A stretch of DNA of 56,855 nucleotides from Rhizophlyctis rosea (Eukaryota > Chytridiomycota > Chytridiomycetes > Rhizophlyctidales > Rhizophlyctidaceae): NCBI GenBank assembly GCA_027596075.1, contig JADGJC010000267.1:1-56855 (forward strand), in the 5' to 3' direction. Of this stretch, positions 46,490 to 56,533 are shown piece by piece (the first letter of the stretch is position 1; every line of letters begins with the position of its first letter). The translations under genes were made by a program, and so were the position numbers. The notes beneath the pieces were generated by a model. The model saw only the letters and a program-made list of their open reading frames with translations, did no database searches and was not told the DNA's origin.

Positions 46490-47044
46490 CTACATCCGAT
46501 GATTCAAAAACGCAACGAGCAAAACCGTCCACATTATGAACCAAACCGCCTGTGTCGAAAGTAGCCCCTCCGCACCACTGACGGGGTTGGAACCTCCGCC
46601 GGGACATGTGGGATCATGCGATCCTCCTACAATAATCCGCATCATCCTCCCCCACTCATTTCCAACGGGCAACCCTAACGGCCCATCAGTGGTATCATTA
46701 ACAGTCCTATAACTTCTTCTGTTCACCTCACTGAAAGACACAACCTCCACCAGCCCCTTATCACACTTTGCGGTCCCGTTGTAGATGCCATACCACGTGC
46801 TGTTGTCATCTTTGATGACTAGTTGTAAGGAGATTGGGGCGGAGTCAAAGTAGAAGAAATCCGTGGTGTTGTTGGCGCATGATACGGCACTAAGTTTGGG
46901 GCTTCTGCAGGTGCCGTTGTATTGTTTTGGGTCTTCTCTGGGGGAAATCTCGGCCCAGATGTCGAATTCGTAGGTGAGCGGGGAGGTTGAGTTGCAGTAA
47001 GTGACGTTTTGGACTGTTAGGTCGAGGGTTTCGCAGCCGGGCAT
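46490..47044 (-). CDS. N-glycosylation-rich Cys-containing protein, tandem copy 1
   Basis: 184 aa, paralogous to the gene at 48249-48791. I chose the ATG at 47044 because both copies align from it (MPxxxTxxLTVQNV), although the frame stays open further upstream. Both share a framework of TVQNVxYCN, YE[FI][DE]IWA, KQYxGTCR, VSC, DSAP, STWY, YxGTxKCDK and LPVxNxW. This copy has at least six N-x-S/T sequons and six cysteines, and a hydrophobic C terminus (AVWFIMWTVLLVAFL) suited to a GPI signal or tail anchor. A secreted or cell-surface glycoprotein is likely, but no signal peptide follows the chosen ATG, so an upstream exon may be missing. The family is unknown to me. Confidence 0.65.
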   Translation of the reverse strand: MPGCETLDLTVQNVTYCNSTSPLTYEFDIWAEISPREDPKQYNGTCRSPKLSAVSCANNTTDFFYFDSAPISLQLVIKDDNSTWYGIYNGTAKCDKGLVEVVSFSEVNRRSYRTVNDTTDGPLGLPVGNEWGRMMRIIVGGSHDPTCPGGGSNPVSGAEGLLSTQAVWFIMWTVLLVAFLNHRM

Positions 47045-47736
47045 GTTGGATGATGGGATTTCTGGATGCTCTGTCGTGGGTGGTGGATACGGATTTTTTT
47101 CAAGCGGTCTGAGAGGTATTGGGATGTGATGAATTGAGTGATTTGAGGGGAGCAAGACGTAAGGCCTCTGCCATGCGGCGGTCGAGGTAGATATAAACCT
47201 CGTCGAATCCAAGACCCTCACGGGTCTTGTGCGGGCGAATTCAGTATTCGGAACTTCAATGAAAGCAAAATTGTGTGTGTTACAAGCGACCACTAGGCGA
47301 AGCATTAGCATGTGCTATATTTGGCAAAGCACAGCTTCCAATGTTACACTGAGGCGAAGCTCCGGAAACGCTCTGAAGTCATGGAGGCCCTCGACGTGGC
47401 CATGAGACTAATGGGCCCAACTATTTTTCAAGACTGAGTTGCTCCATGTGGTCTGACAGCAATAGCAGAGAGCGATCTGTCAACGTGCTCCACGAATCGT
47501 GCTCCAAGTGCCAGAACCTGAAGGTCATATTTATCGACAAAAACGCACCGCTGGTGTTTCCCAGCATCCGCATGAACTTACTGAACTTGATGGCGATGAA
47601 AATTCTGCGATTGACACATCATGAAACCGGGTATCTTAGGGCTTGCGAATCAATGAATCATCTGCCATGTGGCTGCAGTAGGTGAATATAGGATGTCTTC
47701 AAGCTAGTCGATCGTGTAGTTGGACCGCATATTATG

Positions 47737-47990
47737 AAAGAAAGAAAGGAAAGTGACTAAGAAAAACGGCCTGGGTTATAGAATACTTGCACACTTCCCC
47801 CACCAGAAGACGGTGAGCGACCCCGGGAACGTGAGAAGAGGGCACAGAGGCCAGAGAATGGCATGTAGGCCAGAGAGGGCACTTGGCATGCGAAAGACGT
47901 GGCAGTTCGCCAGGGATTTTGGCGCACCTCCACTGTGAAAGGAAGGAAAGTAACCACTGAGAAAAACGGCCTGGGTTACAGAATACTTCT
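47737..47990. repeat. Direct repeat pair with a 200-bp spacing
   Basis: GAAAAACGGCCTGGGTTA-AGAATACTT occurs at 47761-47788 and 47961-47988, exactly 200 bases apart, each preceded by a GAAAG/GGAAAG-rich tract. Between them AGGCCAGAGA is also repeated (about 47849 and 47868). It lies in the spacer between the two glycoprotein paralogues; no gene is seen in 47045-48248. Confidence 0.7.
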
Positions 47991-48248
47991 ACAATATGGT
48001 GCAATATTGAATGTTCGATGTGTTGCCTCATTGGCAACGGAAATTAGTAACAAGCCATACTGTAATGCCAATCTTCACAGGCTCACCGCATTTCTCACAA
48101 CTGATATCTGACAAGTCTGACAAATTGGCATCGTGGGTCGTCACTTTCCATTGTGATATTAGTGGCTACATCTACAGTCGGGGGCATCCGAAATGTTAAT
48201 ACATTCCTCGACGCCTTTGTTTATACATACATGTTTATTGCAACTGCC

Positions 48249-48791
48249 CTACAACCCACGATTACATATATACTCGAATGAGAGCATCCACACCATCAGC
48301 CAAACTGCCGGCATTGAATGCCGCCCATCCAAACCACTGTTGGTGCCCGTGCCCGATTTTAGAGAGCAGTCATTACTTATCGTCATGAGTCTCATCAACC
48401 CTGCCCACCCATTCGCAACAGGCAACCTCACCGGCCCAGAGCCGTGATATTTACCTTTCCCCAAGGGCGCAACCGCGTCAAAAGGCACAAAAGTACTGAG
48501 CTCCTTATCGCACTTCATCGTGCCGCTGTACACGGCATACCACGTACTGTGGTCCTCTTTGACGATCACCTGCATGAAGACGGGGGCCGAGTCGAGGTCG
48601 AACAAATATGTCGTGTTGTCGGGGTTTTGGCATGATACGGATGCGCTGGTGGTTCGGCAGGTGCCGGTGTACTGTTTCACGTCGTCGTGAGCTTGGTAGG
48701 CCCAGATTTCGATTTCATACATCAATGTGGCGGTTGTGTTGCAGTAGGCGACGTTTTGAACAGTCAAGGCGATGGTTTGGGATGTGGGCAT
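48249..48791 (-). CDS. N-glycosylation-rich Cys-containing protein, tandem copy 2
   Basis: 180 aa from the ATG at 48791, with an alternative ATG 15 codons upstream (48836). It shares the whole framework of the copy at 46490-47044: LTVQNVAYCN, YEIEIWA, KQYTGTCR, SCQ, LDSAP, STWYAVYSGTMKCDK and LPVANGW. It ends in a shorter hydrophobic tail (AVWLMVWMLSF). Cysteines at the equivalent positions are kept; sequons are fewer. The two copies are in the same orientation about 1.2 kb apart, so tandem duplication is the simplest origin. A surface or secreted role is inferred from sequons, paired cysteines and the tail. Transport to the surface would need a signal peptide, which is not visible in this model. 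Confidence 0.65.
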   Translation of the reverse strand: MPTSQTIALTVQNVAYCNTTATLMYEIEIWAYQAHDDVKQYTGTCRTTSASVSCQNPDNTTYLFDLDSAPVFMQVIVKEDHSTWYAVYSGTMKCDKELSTFVPFDAVAPLGKGKYHGSGPVRLPVANGWAGLMRLMTISNDCSLKSGTGTNSGLDGRHSMPAVWLMVWMLSFEYICNRGL

Positions 48792-49549
48792 GTTGTCTGT
48801 TTGAGCGCTGTCGCTTGGTGAAAGGTGGAGGTGCATCAGAGTGATCAGGAGTGATCTACGTTTCGGTCTTTTTGAGTTGCGGTTTTTGGGCAAAAGTGGC
48901 AAATGAAGGTGAGGGTGAGAGTGGGATTTCTGGAGGGATGGATGGACCTGCTTATGAATTGTACTGTAGAACTTTGAGGGTGCGGGGGGACGAATTACCC
49001 TTCATGTGTACGCTTTAAAAAATGAACTTCAGCAGCAAAACGGGTCCGCGTGGTCGAATCCCGAGCTCATCCTCGGTACCGCAAATATCTGTTCAGTGCA
49101 ACCATGGAAGGTTCCATTTTACGGAGAAAGTCCATGCTAGTACTTTGTCCATAGGCGCCGGTCCTACTTGGCACACACGTGGATCACCCTCCCCCTTGAA
49201 CCCTTCCAACCAGACGAAGGGGATGCCAAAGATGACACAAGAGCTATTCAACACCATCTAACTGTTACGACCAACATGGCGTGTGATTATGAGGTTTTGC
49301 ATGTCCACCTGTGCGTATACGGAGATGAATTGTCGTTGATGAGTTGGAAAATTGTGGTCCATGAAAGTTGTCAGGCAGCATTGTTGCTGTTTTTGAACAT
49401 ATGCTTTGAAGTACACTTTGATGTACGCGAATTTGGAAAGTGAAAGAAATATTATATGAAAACGCGCTGCTGACCACCCCTCTTGAAGCCCCCGCTGATG
49501 TTGCCAAGCGCATATACTATGAAATGAAGTCTAGGGCTATTATGGCGGA
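48792..49549. other. Intergenic stretch, nothing recognised
   Basis: It holds the 5' flank of the second glycoprotein gene and the 3' flank of the gene at 49550-50601. Open frames are short and overlap on both strands. Confidence 0.35.
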
Positions 49550-50601
49550 TCAAGGAATGGAGTAACGCAAAGGGATGTCCAAGCTGATCGAGGCACTAGA
49601 CACTAATTCCGTCCGCAGTTTGTCGTCTAGCTTGCACCAGGCTAGGAGGTTGGGTACCATGTGACGTGACGACAGAGCTATAATGGCAATCTCGCTTGAG
49701 TTCGGTGGTCTTGTACTTCTTGTCATGGCCAAACAGATTTGGTGGATGATAGTTGGCTTAGCTAGCGTGAAGGGACGGTAAATCACAATCGAGTAGTCGC
49801 CGACACGGATGACGAAGTGGATGACGGGTGAGGTTTGTTGCTGCACAAGTTCTACAAAAGCGTCATGATCCATGCCGTCTTTGCCGCAGTGGTACGTAAG
49901 GTCACGATAAGAATCACCGACGAAAAGGGAGTACACCCTGGTGCCAACGGTCAAGCGAAGTACGTCTTGTGGGGTCACGATCTTCATTCCGTAAACGCGG
50001 TCGAAGACAGGGATGCACGATTTGTCGAAAGGTAGGTTCGGATTCCTGCCGTACATCGTAGCAACCCTCCCAGAAATCACACAGCCGCGATACAACTGAG
50101 ATAATCGCGCCGATACTTCTTCCGACACCTCTGGGGCCACATTCTTTTCATCCGTAATCCTGCCCACCAAGTCCCGTAAGTCCCTCATCTCATCCGTCAA
50201 ATACCAATCTGTATCGTCCAAATTTGCCCCCAGCTCTTCATAGCCCAAATTACAGCATCTAAGGTAACCGCCTGATACTAAACACGAGAACCACACGAAG
50301 AAGACGTTCGGCAGCGGGAAATCATAATCCAATTGAAGCCCGAAGCTCAATGTGGCTTTTACCCCAAACACAAAATCTCTGATGAACCCGGTCTTTCTAG
50401 GATGCTGCGCTTTTCTAATTAATGCTGCCCCAAATACCTGCCCTGCGGAGGAGAGGCGCAGACGTTATTGATTTTAGCGCTGAGGAGCCAGTCGGCACTT
50501 GTGGAACTTGTGGAGGCGGGTGCAACTGTAACGTCCTCCTTCACAAATACAAAGCGGAGAAAGCCTCCGGCAGAAATTGGGAGCCAAAAATGCAAAGCCA
50601 T
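49550..50601 (-). CDS. Conserved-looking protein of unknown function, divergent from the TIR gene
   Basis: Two exons (50438-50601 and 49550-50396) flank a 41-bp intron (GTATTT donor, CCTAG acceptor). Phases match and give 336 aa from the ATG at 50601. The N-terminal exon has a hydrophobic stretch (LHFWLPISAGGFLRFVF). The long exon is globular: an acidic segment (DDTDWYLTDEMRDLRDLV), a helical EVSEEVSARLSQLYRG, then mixed strands (VIHFVIRVGDYSIVIYRPF). I do not recognise a family. It is transcribed away from the TIR gene, with starts only 262 bp apart, so the two may share a promoter region and be co-regulated; that is inference. Low stop density and a single coherent frame of 282 codons support it as real. 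Confidence 0.7.
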
Positions 50602-50863
50602 CCGCAAAGCCTCTTGAGTCTTCGAGAGAACACCCTCCAACCCTCTTCCTCCAATTCCAGATCACACAACGAAATTGAAAGTAAAAAACCAGTTCGGTCA
50701 AGTTGACGACTGAAAATGCAATTTGACAGCTCCTCAAAGCTTTATACCAGTAGTATTCGCTTCCAATAAACCTCTGCCCCTTTGAGTTCAGTGAGACCAG
50801 TGAGAGACTTCTGCAAAAGTGTACTAGCTTCGATACACAGCTGACTTCAGCTTTACATGATAA
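50602..50863. promoter_or_regulatory. Shared divergent promoter region
   Basis: 262 bp between two divergent ATGs (50601 minus, 50864 plus). It includes an AAGCTTTATACC stretch near 50740 but no clear TATA box for either gene. Regulation cannot be read further. Confidence 0.4.
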
Positions 50864-53800
50864 ATGGCCTCTGAACCGATAGAACTCCTGAGATCCCAAA
50901 TAGTTCATCTTTTGACCAAAGCGCATAGTCTAGAAGAAGAAGTCGTTGATGTAGAGGACGAAGCCACTGCCATTGCTCTTGACCGCCGTATTGAACGATG
51001 CTATGCCCTCATAAACAAAAAGAACGAGCTGATGCGATCGTGGACAGCAGGCCGAGACAGTGACGTACCTCATTCTGCTTCCCCACCCTTGGCGTCAGCA
51101 ACCCGATCCCCTTCGTTACTTCCAACGCCGGCTGTCACCCCGCCTGTCTTCAAAGCTTCTGCGCCGGCAGCTCCTCCTGATTTAGGCATGTGGTCGGTGT
51201 TCATGAGTTATTGTTGGTTGAACTCGGAAGAAGCCGCTCGCAAGGGTCACGTAGACACGGATGCTCATTGTGGGGTAGGTTTGAAGATGATTTGCCGTGG
51301 GAGACGACATGTTCATGTATGGAATTTTTCGGTTCCGCAGCTTTGCGATCCTCGTCAACTAGCACGTGAACTATCAAATGCGGGATATAATACGTGGCTT
51401 GATGTTGATCGACTTGGGGATGGAGAGCCTTTGTATGAGGAAATAGTGAAGGGCATCCTGCCATGTAGGTAATTAGGAACTTTCAACGATTGGGTCATTG
51501 CTTAGGCCATTGGTGTAGCCAAATGCGTCGTCGCCTGTGTATCTGAAGCATACGTCAAGTCCAAAAATTGGTAAGTTGGATTGCGGTCAGCCACAAGGAA
51601 CGAGGTCAGAGACTGGAGCCAGTCATTTGAGAATCTACCATGTAGGTTGATCAATTCATTCCTGCAGCAATCTCGAATTCATATACGTCAACAAAGTCCA
51701 AATACCCCTGGTGGTCATCATTGTGGGTACACAAAAGTTCGATTGGACTAAATCCACAATTGGGTTCTTGGCCGCTGATACTTTGGTAAGCTCTTCGTTA
51801 TGCAAGAACAAAGGTCTCATTGTCATTAATGGTAATTGACTGTTCCTTCGCTCAGTATATCGAGACCCTAAATACGTCCTTCCCTTCTATCGTTGAGCGC
51901 GTCCAACGTGCTGTGAGCCGTTTTGCCGATGCCGTGCCAAACTCTTCCGTGGAGCCTTCCCCACTCGATCCACTAGACATCTTGTGGAGAGCAGCTGAAG
52001 GCGGGGATCCTGAAGCTCAATACAAACTTGCCGTCACACTTGAACATTCGTTCGGAGATGACATGAAGAAGGACCACGGTGATGCCAGAATTTGGTATCA
52101 AAAGGCAGCAGATCAGGGATATGCAAAGGCCATCAAATGGCTGGATAGCAATGACGAAATGGCTGGAAAGGAAAACAAGAGCTTCGATCGTAGTTTCGCA
52201 ACAACCTCGTCTTCTCGTTGTGAGCATTCCGAGTATTCTGAACCATTCTCCTACTTTCTCAAACTTCATCTGTTTTTGAACAGGCTGTAGGACGTCGAGC
52301 AGATGATAATTCCTTTGATGATATGAAGCAAGCGGTCAGCGTCTTTCTAAGCACCGTCGACCTGGCCAGCCAACCCGTCCAGATTCTTCCTTTTCGTGAA
52401 TCGCGGGAAACTATCATTCCGGTGGAAGCGATCAAAGATCCTCAGCTGCATCAGGGCAGCTCTCGAGTCTCCCGCGATCTTTCCGAGCTGAGCAATTACC
52501 TGGAAGAAATCACTGTATGTGCTCCTCCGCGGCGAAAGAAATTCGGTTGGAACGGGGAAGACGACTCAGCATCTCTCAAACCATTAATAACGGCTATACG
52601 ACAAGTCATTGCTGGTATGTTGCTTTGCATATAGTGCGGACCACCTCCATCTTGATAGGCCGCCTATTAGATAGTGAAGCGGCAAGAATATCCAAAATCG
52701 CAATTTTCAGCTCCTTGAACTTCAAGAAGGCGGAGCATGACTTTGAGGAACTGAAAGACATCAAACACAATCAGGTTTAGTTGATTGTGGTCTGTCGTAC
52801 GCAGCGATCTTTTCCCTCATCCTCTCAATCACACCAAAAGGATAGTCTCAACATTGATATCTATAGCCCGAAACCTGACAATCGCATCGCATCCATGACT
52901 GGTGTGAATTGGAAGACCTGGGACTCCCTTACCGGAAATCAGTTTTCATCATCGTTCCCTACCATTGAGCTGGCCATGTTATTGGAAAATGGTTTACCCT
53001 ACAAACTAGGCGGAAGTGTGCAGATGAAGCTAAGGGTACGTGAATTCTGCTTGGGCTTTTTGTCAGTCGGCGTGAAGTTGACTGACAAATGAACCATGAT
53101 TTAGCTTGTTGCGCCGAAGTCCATCGACCAAGACACCATCAACATCCAATTTTTTGGTGGCCATTACTTTCGGCCCGTGCACGTGAAGGTGCCGAAAATG
53201 AAAGCACACGACGTAATCGAGGATATACTGAATTTCACCTTCAATGATGAACACTCGGCTACGCCTCTCATTGGGAAATTGGATTTGTTACCAGCCTCCA
53301 TTGAAGTGCAGATGAAGTATACGTCTGCCCAAGCCACGGACGGCGAAAGGAGAAAGGTGAAAACGTTTTTGGTGAACGGCTTCAAGTTGGAAATTCGTGA
53401 GAAAATTTTCCTCCCTCGTCACTGTATTCCATGACAAGTGTCATAATATGAGACTTTAGGACATTTTCTCGGCGATATTCCGATCAGTCAGAACCAATTC
53501 GAGAAGTACAACGTCCTGGTCGTGGGGCAGTGTGGCGGTGGGAAGGTAAAAGGCCATTTACTTCGGGAGTGAGAAAAGCAATCTTTATCCACTAATACAG
53601 TCTCTAATGCAATTTATATCATCTTCTGAACCTCATTCCAGAGCGCATTCATCAACTCCTCTTGCTATCTTCGAAATGACGAGTTTACTGAAGTGACCCA
53701 AGTTTCCAACAGTGGAAGTCACGGCACCAGGTCTTTAATGGATATCAAACACACAGATTACACCTCCAGTCTCCCCTTCCAGTTCTGGGACACGCCCGGC

Positions 53801-55620
53801 ATGAGTTCTACGAATTACAAGGGGGACGAATTGGAAATGATGATTGAAGGGCGAATGCCAGTCAGAGTCAATTGGCAGCTTTTTCCAACCCTCGAGAATG
53901 AGTTTAGGAGCCATATGCCCGCAGAAGTTACCTTTGAGTCGATATGGCGTTGGGCTCAAAGACATGATCCGGAAGGTCTCATCTATGGCAATGGTCAGCC
54001 AGCTGATGCTGTCCTCCTGATCATTAACACCTTTGATTCCCATGACGACGATAGACTGCAAGAGTGGAGCGATGTGGTTGAAAAAATTCTCGCCCGCCGT
54101 GAGTGATGAAGCCTGAGCATTCGGACTGTTCAGCAGGGTCGCATTTTGTTTACTGCTGTACCTCTTATTTTCTAGACCGAAAGGTTGGTATAGCGGTTAC
54201 CCACACTGATCACTTGCTTCCTGGCGCAACGCAATGCGTCATCAATGAATTTCGAATTGGTTCGCTTCGGAACGCCAGCCCTCACATATATCCAGCGATG
54301 AACTATATCGAAGCCGGGCCCCGCAATTTCGACAAGGACAAGCAGATCGCCACCATTTGGCTAGCCTTATTGCAGGTTGCGGAGGATCATCAAGTGAACA
54401 AACCAGAACATGAATTTGAAGAGACTCCACTCCGGACTGTGCCACGAAATTTGCCATTTGGTTCCGAGCAAGACACCCCGCAATTTCGAGCACCATCACC
54501 AGAACTTCGTGCACCATCATCGCGATTCCGAGCACCATCACCACCATTCCGATTTCATTCATCCAGATATCAAACGTTCCCGCCACGATATCAGCCTCCA
54601 GTACCACGTCTAACACCCTCTCCCGAGTTGGGATTGGAGGATTGGATTAGCAATGCGGCGGTCAAGGATTATGACCTGGGTAAGTTTGTTGGCTACTCGA
54701 CACCTTTCCCACCATGTCATTAATACGAATGTCCATCCAGCCGGCGATCTAAAGACAACGGTCAACAGCCCTCCGAGGCCTGAACGACAAGATGGCTCTG
54801 ATGGAGAGGAAGAGACTGACCATTCTTGTGAGCTTCGACTTTGTTGCAATCTCAAACTTTGAGATTTCTACTCATACCTTTTAGCCAAAGCAAACCATGT
54901 GCCAAATCCGATCACTTCACAGATTTTGCGCGAAATGGTCACAACGCGGCACATCCTTCTCGTCGAGCTGGAACAACTACACACTCAGAATAAATGGAAC
55001 GCTGTGTTTGGTCAGTATTGATCAAGCCGCATCATGCATCACGAGAGACATATTAATTACGCATTTAGACCAGATTATTGGGAATATGAGCAGCAAATTT
55101 AGTGCAAAGGGCTTCATTCTTGATGCACAAGTCTTTCCGTGGAGGGCAAACAAATCAGATTTTGCTCAAAATGGTATCGCAAGGGTCTCAAGCAGTGGTC
55201 TTGCTTTGCAAGACGACTGGGACCCGTCTCGACCCGCAAATCCGACAGCTGCATGAGGACGTTACTGCTATTTTAGGTATGGGCCCCCTTCATCCGTTCG
55301 TAGAGATGAAATGACTCAAAATCTTTACCAGAAAACATCATCCCGTTCGTAACAGTCACTGTTCAAATAAGTGACAAGGAGCCCAGCAATAATGTCATCA
55401 ATCGGGGTAAGTGACACACTATTGAAGTGCAACATCAAAACCTACGCGGTGAACTGAGAATGCACACATCCTCATCTCCACAGCATACATTATACACTGT
55501 GATTTGGACCTTGCTCTTTTGGATCATGAGTTCAACAGGAGAACTTACGACCGTGTAGTCAACGACGTCTTTACAAAGTTCAGGACACGCCCCAATACAT
55601 CCGACGGCAATGAAACTTAG
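50864..55620 (+). CDS. TIR-Sel1-GTPase multidomain protein, immune-receptor-like
   Basis: Seventeen exons join in phase to about 1212 aa: 50864-51274, 51341-51464, 51519-51570, 51668-51785, 51856-52216, 52291-52614, 52659-52774, 52841-53035, 53105-53396, 53460-53545, 53642-54098, 54176-54679, 54741-54827, 54885-55010, 55103-55276, 55332-55406, 55484-55620. Residues 1-60 are coiled coil and 61-108 Pro/Ser-rich. The TIR domain (109-235) has VFMSYCW, YNTWLDVDRLGDGEPLYEEI and SEAYVKSKNCNLEF, keeping the Glu (199) that is catalytic in NAD-cleaving TIRs. A Sel1-like repeat follows (276-330: LWRAAEGGDPEAQYKLA, WYQKAADQGYAKA), then a beta-rich unknown region (about 340-680). The GTPase (about 680-900) has P-loop GQCGGGKS (coding 53525-53545 plus 53642-53644), DTPG (743-746) and THTD (854-857), closest in motif order to IFI44/AIG1-type GTPases. 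A RAPS-rich linker and an unrecognised C-terminal region end it. Joins at exons 5/6, 7/8 and 14/15 are least certain. Confidence 0.8.
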
Positions 55621-56533
55621 AGGCCAGCGCAAAGAACACCACCAGATGTGATTAGTGTTTAGATGAAAGAGTACGATAGCAAAGATGCCAGCACTGCAGA
55701 AGGTTCCCAATTCATGTGTGGGTGCATGGCCAAGGCCTACTCAGATTGCGGGTGTCAAAGAATTCGACGATGAAGGATGGCCTGATGGGTCATGCAAGGC
55801 TTGGGCTTAGAAGCTGACGCGCCTATGTAGAGAACAAAACTGGCCTCATCCTGTATTTTTCATATCATCCCAATATCGTCAAAGTTCCACCTTTCGCCAA
55901 GACCACTCCCCCTTCTCTCGAGCAACCCGCACGAAATCATCCTGCACAAAAAAGATCAGACAAAACACAAGTGCGTTTCACTCCTTCAATTGAAGGTCAT
56001 GATGAGCATTCGGAGTGGAGAACGCCTCTCCTGTGAGTGTAGCCAACACAGGAAACGCCCGCGACGAACCCTTTCCTCCCATTCTGCCACAAATGTAGGA
56101 AAACCATACTGCCTTCCAAAACGCTTGTCACTGTCAGCGCTGAGGCCCTGTAGATTTTCCGTTCCAGGTTCATTCATAATCTAACGACCCACGATGGGCT
56201 CGACTCACCGGAACATCTTTTTTATAGCGTGCACAAGAGTTGACAAGCCATGTCCTTTTTGGCTAATGTCAAAGGATATGTGAACACGCGTATACTCATC
56301 AAGTCCAGGGCAGATGCAGCGCAAACACCACCGCTAACGCACCTCCACGTCAACAATCACAATCACCACCAAACACCCCGTAAACTCTTATTACCAGGTA
56401 AAACCCAACATAAACCGCAACAGCCATCCGAAAAAAAATATACTACACTCCAAGCAAGTTCGTTTTACCCGAACTCCTTTCCTACTCCAAAACCGCAAAC
56501 TGTATACCACCCTCACCCCTCACCACCACGCAA
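55621..56533. other. Intergenic stretch
   Basis: It is the 3' flank of the TIR-GTPase gene followed by unrecognised DNA. Short frames at 55435-55710 (minus) and 55986-56184 (both strands) are not supported. The C-rich plus strand from about 56500 is the complement of the RGG-coding exon to the right. Confidence 0.35.
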
